This document shows, in pieces, positions 24,171-35,000 of a stretch of 64,000 nucleotides of DNA (its first letter is position 1; every line of letters starts with the position of its first letter). Both the position numbers and the translations under genes were made by a program. Source of the stretch: Polytrichum commune (lineage: Eukaryota; Streptophyta; Polytrichopsida; Polytrichales; Polytrichaceae). The stretch covers positions 25,533,501 to 25,597,500 of the forward strand of contig OX485805.1 in NCBI GenBank assembly GCA_950295325.1, given 5' to 3'. The notes beneath the pieces are model-generated. The model was given only the letters and a program-made list of their open reading frames with translations, had not been told where the DNA came from and searched no databases.

Positions 24171-27100
24171 GCAGTGGGCTAGTGTCAGGACCGGTTCAAG
24201 TTTTGGAGTGTATTTTTGACTTACCTAGTGATACTTTGGAAGTAGTCCAAGGTTTAGTCAATAAGCAATTTGATGTAATCGTGTGTGACATTTTAAATAA
24301 AGACATCATTTTGCCAACTCCGCTACTCCCACTCAGTGATGTGTTAGATGTGAATTCCAAGGTTTATGGAGCGTTTTCATTGATTATACCATCAGTGGAT
24401 GATCTGGATAGTTTCTTAAGATCTTATTTGCACGGTAAAGAGGGAGCGCCCTATGAGACCGGTGCTTGTTTTATTGTTGAAAAACGTAAAGCAAAAAGTC
24501 TTAAGAGAACTTTACCACGATTTAAATCGGTCCATCAATTTGAATCAAACTCAGTGCAGTGACATGTTTATTTGGATGAACCTAGGCCACGTGTGTTGAA
24601 TCAGCTCACTCTGTCTTCTCAACTGATGATGAGTTTCTCAGGGCAAGTAGCTCATCAAGATGCATCTGTATTAATTGATAGTGCCGCATCACATTGCTTT
24701 GTGAGTTCTGGTTTTGCTAAGACCTTCGGGTTAAAAGTGAAAAATGGCAGTAACACACTGGTATTAGGCAATGGTGATGAAGTCCAAACGGACGGCAAAA
24801 TTAAAGTTCATGTTAGAATACAACAATATCAAAGCCAAATTACTTGCCTGGTGGCAAAGTTAAGTGAAGGTATTGATTTGATATTGGGCAATGATTGGCT
24901 AGTGCAGCACAAGACACGCTTGGATTTTGCATCTGAATGTTGCGTGTTGTATAAGGGCCGCCGTAAAATGACACTGCATGTGAACCCAGTGCAATGTCAG
25001 AGTCCAAATCCCCATAGACTCACCGCCATGCAGTTCAAACGGTCAATTCGGAAGGGAGCAACATCGTTCCTAGTTCAGTTGACTGCGGTTGGAGACGACG
25101 TAGAGGACACAGTGGCAACACCTTATGCTACAGTGTTGGAGGAACATGTTGATGTTTTTCAGCCCATACCTACAGGGTTACCTCCAGAGCGGGAAATGAC
25201 CCATACTATTCATTTGGAGCCAGATGGCAAGCCGCCATTTAGGCCGATCTATAGGTTGAGTCCTCTGGAGCTGCAGGAGGCCAAGAAACAGATCAAGGAG
25301 TATTTGGAAAAAAAATGGATAGAGCCTAGTTCATCGCCTTATGGGTCTCCCATCTTGTTTGTCAAGAAAAATGATGGAGTGCTGCGAATGGTGGTGGATT
25401 ATCGGGCACTTAATAAACAAACGGTAAAGAATCGTTATCCGTTGCCTCGTATTGATGATCTTTTTGACCAGTTAGCCGGCTCTACAATATTTTCATCTCT
25501 TGATTTGGCACAAGGTTATCACCAGATTAGGATATCCGAGGAGGATGCTCCTAAGACGGCGTTTAGAACACCGTTTGGTCATTACCAATTCAAAGTATTA
25601 AGTTTTGGATTGACCAATGCACCAGCAACCTTTCAAGGAGTAATGAATCGTGTTTTTCACAAGTTCATTGGAAAGTTTGTTTTGGTATATCTGGATGACA
25701 TCTTAATTTTTTTAAAGAACGAGGAGAAACATGTCAATCATTTGGCACAAGTACTTCAAATTCTACGAGAGAATCAGTTTTATGCAAAGATGTCTAAGTG
25801 TCATTTCGGAAAGAATGAATTGTATTATTTAGGACATGTTGTTGGCAAGGAGGGCATCAAGGTGGATCCTAAGAAAATTGAGACTGTGGCCAAGTGGCAT
25901 AGACCTCTTGAAGTCGGACAATTACGATCCTTCTTGGGGCTTTGCAATTACTTCCGCAGATTCATACATGGATATTCCACTCTGGTTGCGCCTTTGACTT
26001 CTCTGACGCGAAGCAAAGTCAAGTACATTTGGACTGACGAGTGTGAACGCGCTTTTGAGAATGTTAAGTATGCTTTAACACATGCATCAGTTCTGACCTT
26101 ACCCAAGTTAGGGGAGCCATTTGAGGTCGTTAGTGACGCTTCTTTACTCGGAGCAGGGGCCGTCTTACTTTAGGGTGGTAAGCCCATTGCTTTTGAGAGT
26201 AAGAAATTTTCTCCCGCTGAGAGAAATTACACTACTGATGAACAAGAACTTGCAGCAGTTGTGCACGCCATGCGAACCTGGCGGTGTCACCTAGAGGGTG
26301 CAGATTGCACGATCGTCACAGATCATAACCCTCTGGTGTATTTAAAAACACAACAGACGTTATCAAGGCGTCAAGCTCGGTGGTTGGAGTTCTTGGAGCA
26401 AAATTTTGTCTATAGATGGGTGTATAGACCAAGAAGGATTAATATGGCAGATCCTCTGAATCGGAATCCACTAGACCCGGGCGACCAGCCAGCCTTGATG
26501 GCACCGCGGTCTGCTCCAAGTAATTCGGTCCTTCAAATGGTGGCTGCAGACGCTAGGCGAGGTGATCTTGTTGAGCAAGACAACAATCCGAAGGGGTACC
26601 CGGAGTTCGTCAGTGATCAGAAGTTATATCAAACTATCATTGCCGGGTATGCTCTTGATCCTTGGTTCTCAAACCCGCACAATCTGAAACATTTTGTTTA
26701 TGAGAATCACATCTGGTGGTATGAAAAGGCGGTTGTGGTTCCAGATGTGTCATTCCAAGGATCGAATATCAGGTCATTTTTTCTCCGTGAGTATCATGAT
26801 GCAATGTATAGCGGTCATGTAGGGGTAACTAAGACGTATAAGAGGGTGCGAGTAAACTTTTGGTGGCCTGAGATGCAAGGGTCCATCAGAAGCTATATAA
26901 AATCTTGTGAGATTTGCCAAAGGAGTAAGGCCCCTACTCTTAAATCAGCAGGCCTTTTACAACCATTGGAGATTCCTGATAGAAATTGGGAAGTAGTGAG
27001 CATGGATTTTATCTCTAGATTGACTCCATCTGCTAATGGTTATGATGCCATCTTTGTGTGCGTGAATAAACCGTCCAAGATGGCCCACTTTATGCCAACC

Positions 27101-28126
27101 ACCACACACGTTACTGCTGAAGGTACGGCAAGGTTATTCCGTGATCATGTATATAAGTTGCATGGTCTATCCAGGGTAATCCTAAGCGACAGGGACGTTA
27201 GATTCACAAGTAGGTTTTGGGATGCGTTGCATGGTCTTTTGGGGACAAGGTTGGCCATGTCCACCGCATTCCATCCTCAGACTGATGGGCAGACGGAACG
27301 GGTAAACCGTATCCTGGAGGATATGTTGCGGCATTATGTCAAACCAGTGCAAGATGATTGGGATGAATTCCTTGCAGTGGTTGAATTTGCATATAATAGC
27401 TCTTGGCAAGAGTCTGTACGAAATACTCCGTTTGTCCTGAACTATGGTCAACAGCCCCGGACACCAATTAGTGGGAACAGCAGGTGTCAAGTCCCTGCTG
27501 CGCAGAATTTTGTCGAGCATATGACACATGTGATTGGCGAGGCCAAGAAACATCTCATTGCTGCGCAACAACGACAAAAGTTCTATGCTTACAAGAACCG
27601 ACGAGAGGTCTCGTTCGAAGTGGACCAGCAAATGCTAGTAAGTACTGCCAACATTAAGTTGAAGGTCCCAGGAGCTCGAAAGCTTTTACCAAGGTGGATT
27701 GGCCCATTTCGGGTGGTGCAAAGGATAGGGGTGGTAGCATACCGTGTGCAACTGCCAGATACATTTAAGATCCACGATGTCTTTCATGTGTCACTTCTTA
27801 GGCCTTATGTGGCCGATGGCAATGTACAGCCTCCCCCTCCGCCAGTCTTTGAGGAAGATGCATCTTATGAAGTAGAACGCATGCTTTCGCACGAAGATAG
27901 AGGGTCTCGTTCTCGCCCCAAGAAATTCTATCTTATCAAATGGCTCGGATATGCACTTGAGCATAATTCATGGGAGCCCGAATGCAACTTGAGTGTAGAA
28001 GTCCTCAAGGAGTACTGGGATGCGGTAGCAAAGTCTGAGGACAAACTTACACGCCATGGTGTTAAGCGTGACTGCGAAGCCCCAGCTGCGCAAAAACGTT
28101 TGAGGCGGAAGGTATCTTCGGGGTAG
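24134..28126 (+). pseudogene. pol: Chromovirus pol (PR-RT-RH-IN-chromodomain), two stops
   Basis: The frame is -1 relative to gag and overlaps its end by 36 nt (open from 24134), so gag-pol fusion would need a -1 shift. Domains in order: an aspartic protease with an LIDSAASHCF active-site region; reverse transcriptase with FRPIYRLSP, LDLAQGYHQI and the YLDD catalytic motif at about 25690-25702; RNase H (VVSDASLLGAGAVL ... TDHNPL); integrase with an HHCC finger (HDAMYSGH ... CEICQRSK) and DDE core (MDFISRL, ILSDRDVRF, QTERVNR); a GPF-type module; and a C-terminal chromodomain (YEVERMLSHE ... YLIKWLGY ... NSWEPE). TGA at 24560 lies upstream of the protease and TAG at 26171 lies inside RNase H. 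Outside these stops the sequence looks well preserved. Confidence 0.95.
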
Positions 28127-28322
28127 GCGCCTTCTGTTCTCTCCGGCCCGCACAGGATCCGGTAAACGGGGTGTTATTATTAACTTGTTTCACCCTGCCA
28201 ATTGGCATGGAGCATGGTACAGATACAGATCCCATGGCTCGCTTATTTGGTGGTGGTCTTGACTATATTTGTCTTGATGCACTACAATTTGGGATAATTC
28301 ATGAACGCGGACGTTCATTCCT

Positions 28323-28335
28323 AAGTGGGGAGGTG
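28323..28335 (+). promoter_or_regulatory. Polypurine tract
   Basis: AAGTGGGGAGGTG immediately precedes the 3' LTR and is the expected primer for plus-strand synthesis. Confidence 0.8.
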
Positions 28336-28683
28336 TGTAACGTGTATTACATATTTATTGTTTATTGTTTATTTACAACCTCTCATTCAACTATGACTCC
28401 TTTACTAGAAGACTAGAGGCGTTACCCTGAGTGCTCTAGCAGTCCTAAAGGTAAAGGGAGTTAACTAGTTGAAGCTATGGTTTTACACTTGGTTCTACCT
28501 CGTAAGTAATGACCATTAGTTAAGTGCACTTAGAGTTATCCTAAAGGCATGGAGGGAGAGCTCGCTAGCATATACTTAACTACTAGTTGGAGGTGGCCTC
28601 AACTCATAGTAGTATCTAGTATATAAGCTCTAACGTTGGGTGGAACATGCCTCTTGAATCTCATAATATTTGAGAACGTTACA
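28336..28683 (+). repeat. 3' LTR of the chromovirus
   Basis: 348 bp, equal in length to the 5' LTR, with three substitutions against it, ending CGTTACA before the GGCAT target duplication. Confidence 0.97.
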
Positions 28684-28688
28684 GGCAT

Positions 28689-28885
28689 AGATCGCAACTG
28701 CGTCCAGGCGTCCCCTTCTCGGCCCGACGGCAGTATTACACCTCAATGGCGGCCGCGGATGGACGCTCGGCCTACGAAGAGTGGACCCCTCCTTATTCCT
28801 TTGCGGGACGCTTTGCCCCTCCTCACCGACTCGGACGCGAGCGCCCACCGTGCCAAGGTGACCCCCGCACATGGCTTAACCATAC
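28689..28885. other. GC-rich island next to the chromovirus
   Basis: About 200 bp of markedly GC-rich DNA (GGCGGCCGCGGATGGACGC and similar) that abruptly becomes AT-rich. It is continuous with 22254-22332 once the chromovirus is removed, so it is part of the insertion target. Open frames exist in more than one phase, with no domain recognised. It may be a gene or older-retroelement fragment. Confidence 0.35.
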
Positions 28886-29780
28886 ATTACAATCATTATG
28901 CACTAAAAATGAGCGTGTAACATGTTTGGGTCAATCCACTTCATTGTATTTGAATTCTTCGTCCTATAATTCAGGCGGTTGACGGAATCCAAAATGTGTT
29001 ATGAAGGGCCCATGTCCTAGCCTTGGCTATAGTCGTAGTGTGGAGATTTTCAAGAATGTTGAAGCTATGCGAGCGAAAAAATCGGCAGCAAACAAAAAAG
29101 ATGCAGTCTCCAAGGCTAAATATGCCATCGTAGGCATAGGGGTTTGGGCCATAGGCAAGATGATTTTGGGTCACACTATCCAATGGATGTGTGGTGTTAG
29201 CATGCTATTCAATTGACATGCCATATTACGTTGTATATTTTATTTGCAATAATATGAGTGTCATACGATTTCCCCTTCAATATGATGTAATGTTTGGATT
29301 GTCCTACCTAAACCATCTCAATATGAGTTCTTTATTGGGTCCTTGATATGAACACCCGCTTCAAAGTATTTGCATCTTACAAAAATCTCCAATATTTGTG
29401 TCATTTATCCATGTTATTTTGTTTGTAAATGTCTCAAAATGACCAAAAAGTCCCAAATTAATGAATATAGTATTATAGGTCCAACTTCAAATATTGCAAT
29501 GCAAATAATCTCCAATAAATACCTTGTGACACACCATCCCTATGCCCATTATTGAACTCATTTTCTAACATTTGCACGTCCACCTCTAGAATGGGTCTTA
29601 CTGCATGGAGTGACATCACATGACACAATAGAATATACATGTAGATTTTTTTTGCAGGTAACATTTTGAAACTTGAAAACACTATAGTAAAATTCGTGTT
29701 GTGCAATTTTTTCACTTTCCGGACACTATTGTCAACATCATGCAATCCCTCTACAATATAGACAAAGACACCTTGCATTT
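28886..29780. other. Intergenic with one anonymous small ORF
   Basis: The plus-strand ORF 29001-29216 (71 codons) contains a basic stretch (AMRAKKSAANKKDAVSKAK) followed by a hydrophobic one (YAIVGIGVWAIGKMIL). It is not recognised and may be chance. The rest is AT-rich. Confidence 0.3.
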
Positions 29781-30070
29781 GAATAAAAATATGGGCAAGT
29801 CAACACCAATATGCATGTGAACAGTCTCAACTCAAACATTGAAATCATATGACCAAATAGAATCTCTTGTCCCTAGCATACACATGAGAAAAGGAAATGA
29901 TTGGAGGGGGTGCTATATCTTGTATCCAACCCTTAAAATAAGCGTAGTCGCCGATTGAGATTTGGTGATGAGGTTTGCAGGATTAGGGATTCAGAAAAGA
30001 CATGGTGGTAACCCTCAGCCCTAGAGTAACTCACCCAACTCCACTATGCGCACCCACGAGGCTATTGAAT
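29781..30070. repeat. Segmental duplicate of 37490-37772 (TNL 3' flank)
   Basis: Shares ATATGGGCAAGTCAACACCA, CATGTGAACA, TCCCTAGCATACACAT, GGTGCTATATCTTGTATCC and the final TTGAAT with 37490-37772, in the same order. It is the downstream flank of the resistance gene, duplicated together with the gene's 3' end. Confidence 0.85.
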
Positions 30071-32028
30071 TGTCAACCCTAAACCTCCACCCTTAAGCGT
30101 CGTAGTCCGGGTGGAAGCCTAAGGCTCACTCGTACTTGATCGACACCACTTAGCCTTTGGGACTTGGCACCCAATGCTCCCGCAACATAAATCTCAACAC
30201 ACAATTTTATTCCAAAAGGAAACAAGGCCACAAGCATTTATAAATGCTCTCCTCCTCTTCAATATTCCACCCACTTCACTCCTCAAGTCTAACACACGAC
30301 TACTTAAGCTTTCACACTTGTCAATTTAAGCTAACCAAAATAAGGGTTAAGCTAGCACCGAGTTAAACATTCGGCTTAGCCACCCTCTCCCTACACATTC
30401 ACTACCCAATTCACACCCAACTGAGTAAAAACACCTCCTACTAATCATCTTCTAAGGGATCCTAGTCTACTGCCCTCCTCCTATATTACCCTTAACCACC
30501 GCTTTACCATGTGATCATCTAGCCTGTAAGTGCACTTAATAGCTGAGAATAACTCCTAACACAAGGGTCACTGTTACCTGGCACTAAGCCGTTCTATTGA
30601 CCTCCAGCTCAATGAATGTCACCCAATGCCGCATTGTGAGCATGAGGCTACTCTGTTTCGGCCAAGTCCAGGAGTGTGTGTATCAACCACTTGAATTCGT
30701 CGCCCTCTCCTCCTTACACCATAATTGAGATTCTTTTCGCAGCCTACACTATGGCGGCTAAGAGCCTTGCACCGCTTGAGCATTCACATCCAGCACTTAC
30801 ACTAAACCCAAGGTTCCAAACATGCGTTGTCTCCGCCCATGGAAGAGTAGTTGCCTTCAATGGCCTTCCTTTCCTCACCCTGCACTGAAAACCTCTCGGC
30901 TTCAGAGATTTCCGCCTCTTGTCACCGCAAATTCAGCTTCCGACCATCTCGGCACGTCCCTATCTTGTGCGGCACCCACTCTTGTACGTTCCATTCAACC
31001 TTGCCGATTGAACTGCAGCATCAGCTGCCAGCACCTACTCAGGCCCTTTTGCTTCCCAGCCGCGTGCCAAGAAGGCTACTGCCTAACAATGAGACTGCGA
31101 TACCGAGTTACACCTGTGAGAATCACACACCCAGACGCTCTATGCTGCTGAATTCTTCCCCTTCTCATGGCAATCTGAAACAATGCACCAGCTGTGATCC
31201 TCACTCAAATGCCTCAAAATCTTTTCGAGATTTCAGAGCGTGCTTCCGTTCATCCCCCTTCTCCTATTCATCAGGACCTAAATTTTGCCTGCCAACAACC
31301 ACTCTGTCACACCAGGCCATTGCCTTATGCTCTTCCCCTTCATTGGATGGTGGCATCCTTGATGCCATCCCTAAATCCAAACCACTTCTGCACCCGGCTC
31401 TCCTGACTCAAATGCTCATCCGTATGTGGGCTGTGACCAAACCATTCGCCTCAGAGAGTCTCCCGACTCCGCATTTAGCCCCTGGAGCGAAGCTCCGATT
31501 CCAGCTCATTCCCTTATGTTTGAGATCCCCGAATGCACACTTGCTACAGATACAGGTTGAGGCTTCAACTGGCTTCGCATTATCGCTCATCCTGCTCCAG
31601 CCACCGAATCTCCGAGCCAGCAAGGCTCTGCCTCCGCCCCGCAGAACTTTGTGTGTGTTCCAAAAACCAAGAGAGTCTATCTCTCGGCCGAGACCCCCTT
31701 CCCTGGATCCGGAATTCCAGCAGTTGCCTCATCCGAACTTGGGAAGCCCCCCCCTTAAACAAACATTACTCCTACCCTAAACGAACAATTAACATTGGCC
31801 TAAGACACTCAAAGCCTAGCATCACTCAAACTCTAAATAAAACCACTTCATTTTTTTATGGTTTTGCCCTTTTAATTACTATTGATCTCACCACTTTAAT
31901 TCAACTATAACTAAACTTCTAAGCTTCAATCCTATCTAGTTTTTAAACTAACTCAACTAAATGCTAATCCTTATGTTTGAATATGATTTCAAGTTAAGTT
32001 TAAATGTGGGCGCATAATTGGGCTTACA
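30071..32028. mobile_element. TG...CA element, copy 3, inserted downstream of the TNL
   Basis: Begins TGTCAACCCT and ends ATTGGGCTTACA. The perfect 5-bp duplication TGAAT flanks it (30066-30070 and 32029-32033). It is 1958 bp long. The paralogous segment at 37768-37772 has TGAAT once with no insertion, so it is an internal empty site. The left end carries the family's GTAGTCCGGGTGG block. The 309-codon ORF at 30851-31780 is Ser/Pro/Leu-rich without a domain. The element ends 14 bp from the TNL stop codon, so it could supply or disturb that gene's 3' UTR and polyadenylation. Confidence 0.92.
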
Positions 32029-32041
32029 TGAATCCCATGCC

Positions 32042-35000
32042 TTAATTAGTACCTACTAATTTGGTCGTTGGTCCTGGAGTAAGGCTCCAAATATTTTCCA
32101 CGTCTCGCACTCCAAAACCTTTTCCAAGAAGGTTGCCAGGTACAGAGGGGTAATGAAGGTATTTCTCCTGCCATCCCTGCTCCTTCCATACTTGCAAATC
32201 TTCGTAATCCCACATGTGTCCCCCAAAATATGTTTTGACAATTCTATACATTATCTTATGTCTCTTAAAGTCCAACCCGTATGACCTAGGATAGTTGTTG
32301 TCTGAGGGACCCGACACATATACTGGTTCCAACGCCTGCAATCCTTCAAGCATATGAATGTCCTCCTCATGTAACTCTACTCTAGTGTAACTTAGGTTCA
32401 ACACCTTTAGGTTTGTCAGTTTACTCATGTCTGACAACCGACATAGCGATTCACAATGCGACAAATTGATAGATGTCAGTGCACGTAAATCACCAAGGCC
32501 TTGCAAACTAGTCAGTTGCCTGTTGTAAGAGGCGTTGATAACTTCTAATTGCTCCAACCCACTGAGGTTCGGTATCTCTGTTATACCCAAGTAAGGAATA
32601 TGTAACTCACGAAGACACTGAAGCCCAGTAAGACTAGGAAGCTTGGACAATCGTTTGCAAAACATTAGACTTAATGATTTCAAACCAACCAAGCCGTCCA
32701 ATCCTGGAACTTCATCTATATCCGACTGAGAGCAATACAGTGTATGAAGGCGCTTCAGAGCAGTAAGACTCGGTAGCTTCAAGAGTTTCTGGTTCTTAAA
32801 CAAGTCCAATGATAGTAAACCAACCAGGCGGTCTAGTCCACAAACTTCAACCAATTCCTCGCATCGTATACAGAGCGATTGTAGGCTGCTGGGCCCTACT
32901 CTCACAATTCTCAACACCCGAATCTCAGAAAGCAACATTTTTTGCAGAGATGTACAACTACTCAAATCCAAGACTAAAGTGTCAACATTCCTGAGGTTGA
33001 GCGATACCAAGTTGGTGCACAAAGCAAGGACGTCCCACTTGAACCCAACAGAACCTTCAACTTCCAGAAGTTTAAGTGTTGCTGGTAGTTGTCCCACATA
33101 AGCTCCACGACGGCTAGTGTCACAAATCTTGAAAGACATCAAGGATTTCAGCCCTTCCAAGCCCTCAATTGAAAACTTGGATGCGCGACTTCCACTTCTT
33201 GCAAACACATTTAAGCTTCTCAACCGAATGAGGTCTTTGAAATTCAAAACTCCAGATAATTCGTACCTAAAACCCAGCTCCAAGACCACAAGGTTCGTGC
33301 AATATTTCCATTCCATCGTCAATAGACTCGTAATTACCACACAATTCCACATATATAACTGTGAAATACAAACTCGTGTCAACTTCTTCCAATTACTCCT
33401 CGGCTCCTCCTGCAGCTCTGTAGGACATTCCTCCAAACTAAACACCCACCTCCGCTCCTTAATGTCCGAGGCCATTAATTTTCCTTGCGCTTCCAATTTT
33501 GCAAACTCCAAATACAGATCATGAATGCTCACTTTCCCAGAGCTCATCTCGGCATGCTCCAACAAGGCACTATCCACCAAATGTCGCAACTGCAATTCCA
33601 TCAAAAAACAATCACAATATAATCCATCAGACATGGGCATGAAATTTCCATGCAAACCCTTCAAATCATTGAATCCAAAATCTTTAGAAACTTCTTGTTC
33701 TCATGCTTAACAATATTCACACTTTCATCATAGTTCAACCTATCTCCCCAACGATTATGGTGTTTTACAAACGTAAGCTTGTGAATTGTCCATTTTGCAT
33801 GTTCTTCAAGGATTGCTCGTCAATCTCGAAGGAGTTGCAATCCAAGAAATGTTCTGTCAATTAATGCAAAACAATTAAAACTTATGGTAAGATCTTAAGA
33901 TAAATTAAGATTTTATTATATTGATATTCATGTTTGGACTTGAGGCATCAAAGAGGGGCATTGATTACATACCCAATTTGCAATCACTTCCTTCTCTTTA
34001 TTGTGAACAAGACACAACCACTCCATCTTGTCAAAATAATGAGATTTGGGGGAGAACAAAGCTAGATCCATAAATAACTCTTGCTCCCCTTTAGGCAATC
34101 GGTCGAAATTGCTTCTAAGAATTTTGAACACCAGATTTACTGGTTCTTGCGAATAGCTAGATTCCTTGAGTTTTTGTAAGTCCTTCATCCACACGGAAGG
34201 TTCTTCACCTCCAAATTGTAGAGAAACACCCAAGGCTATCAATGATAATGGATGATAATGCGAACCTCGACCTTCGCCTTTACGAAAGTAGCAACTTTTG
34301 ATACACTCCTCAATAGCGTCTACATCTTCCGTACTTTCAAACTTTTTTCCATTTGCTGCATGGTGTAAAAACAACTTTCTTGCATCATCCTTGTCAAGCT
34401 CTGGCATCTCAAAACATGCACTTTCATCCACGTTAAGACTTATGAGAGTCTTTTTAAGGCGGGATGTTATAATCACCCAACTTCCCTCAACCAAATGTGC
34501 TCCAAAAAACAATTTTCCTTGTTGCAATGAATCGGAATCATCCCAAACGTTGTCTATGGTTAAGAAGCTTTTTTTCTTCCAAATCTCGCGTTTCAAAAGG
34601 ATGTCTTCACACTGCAAATACACCCAAATCATGAGTGGAAGGCACAATAAAAGCCTTTGGGGTCCAACACATTGTACCTCTTCTCCTAGAACAAAAATAA
34701 ATATCAATAGAATGCTAAGAGCATTAAATGGACAAAACAATATCAAGTGAAACATTGGGAGTTGCATCCTAAGTTGCCTTCATTTGCGTATAATTTTGAG
34801 GTAAGCAATAGTTGTCTTACTAATTCATGAAGCTCACATGTTAACATTGGATTCATGAAAATGTTTATGACTTTAAAGAACAAATACCTTGTCCTTCCCC
34901 ACTTCTTGAACAACCTCCGCACTTGTATTTGTCAATGTGGTCAGTACCTTCTTCACTAACTTGTGTTTACTTTGCTTTCCCAATTCCACATGGCACACTT

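Larger units (their letters stand above)
22333..28688 (+). mobile_element. Ty3/gypsy chromovirus, nearly complete, recently inserted
   Basis: Two 348-bp LTRs (22338-22685 and 28336-28683) start TGTAACG and end CGTTACA. The perfect 5-bp target duplication GGCAT flanks them (22333-22337 and 28684-28688). Between them, in order, lie a primer-binding site, gag with a zinc knuckle, protease, reverse transcriptase, RNase H, integrase and a C-terminal chromodomain. That order defines a Ty3/gypsy chromovirus. The LTRs differ at only three positions by eye, so insertion is recent. Three in-frame stop codons (23169, 24560, 26171) make this copy non-autonomous as it stands. The element lies only 84 bp from TG...CA copy 4's target duplication. 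Confidence 0.97.

Noticed and set aside
30851-31780. 309-codon open frame as a protein gene
   Set aside because: It lies wholly inside a TG...CA element with defined target duplications, is Ser/Pro/Leu-rich low complexity and has no domain. Shorter overlapping frames of the same kind occur in the sister elements.
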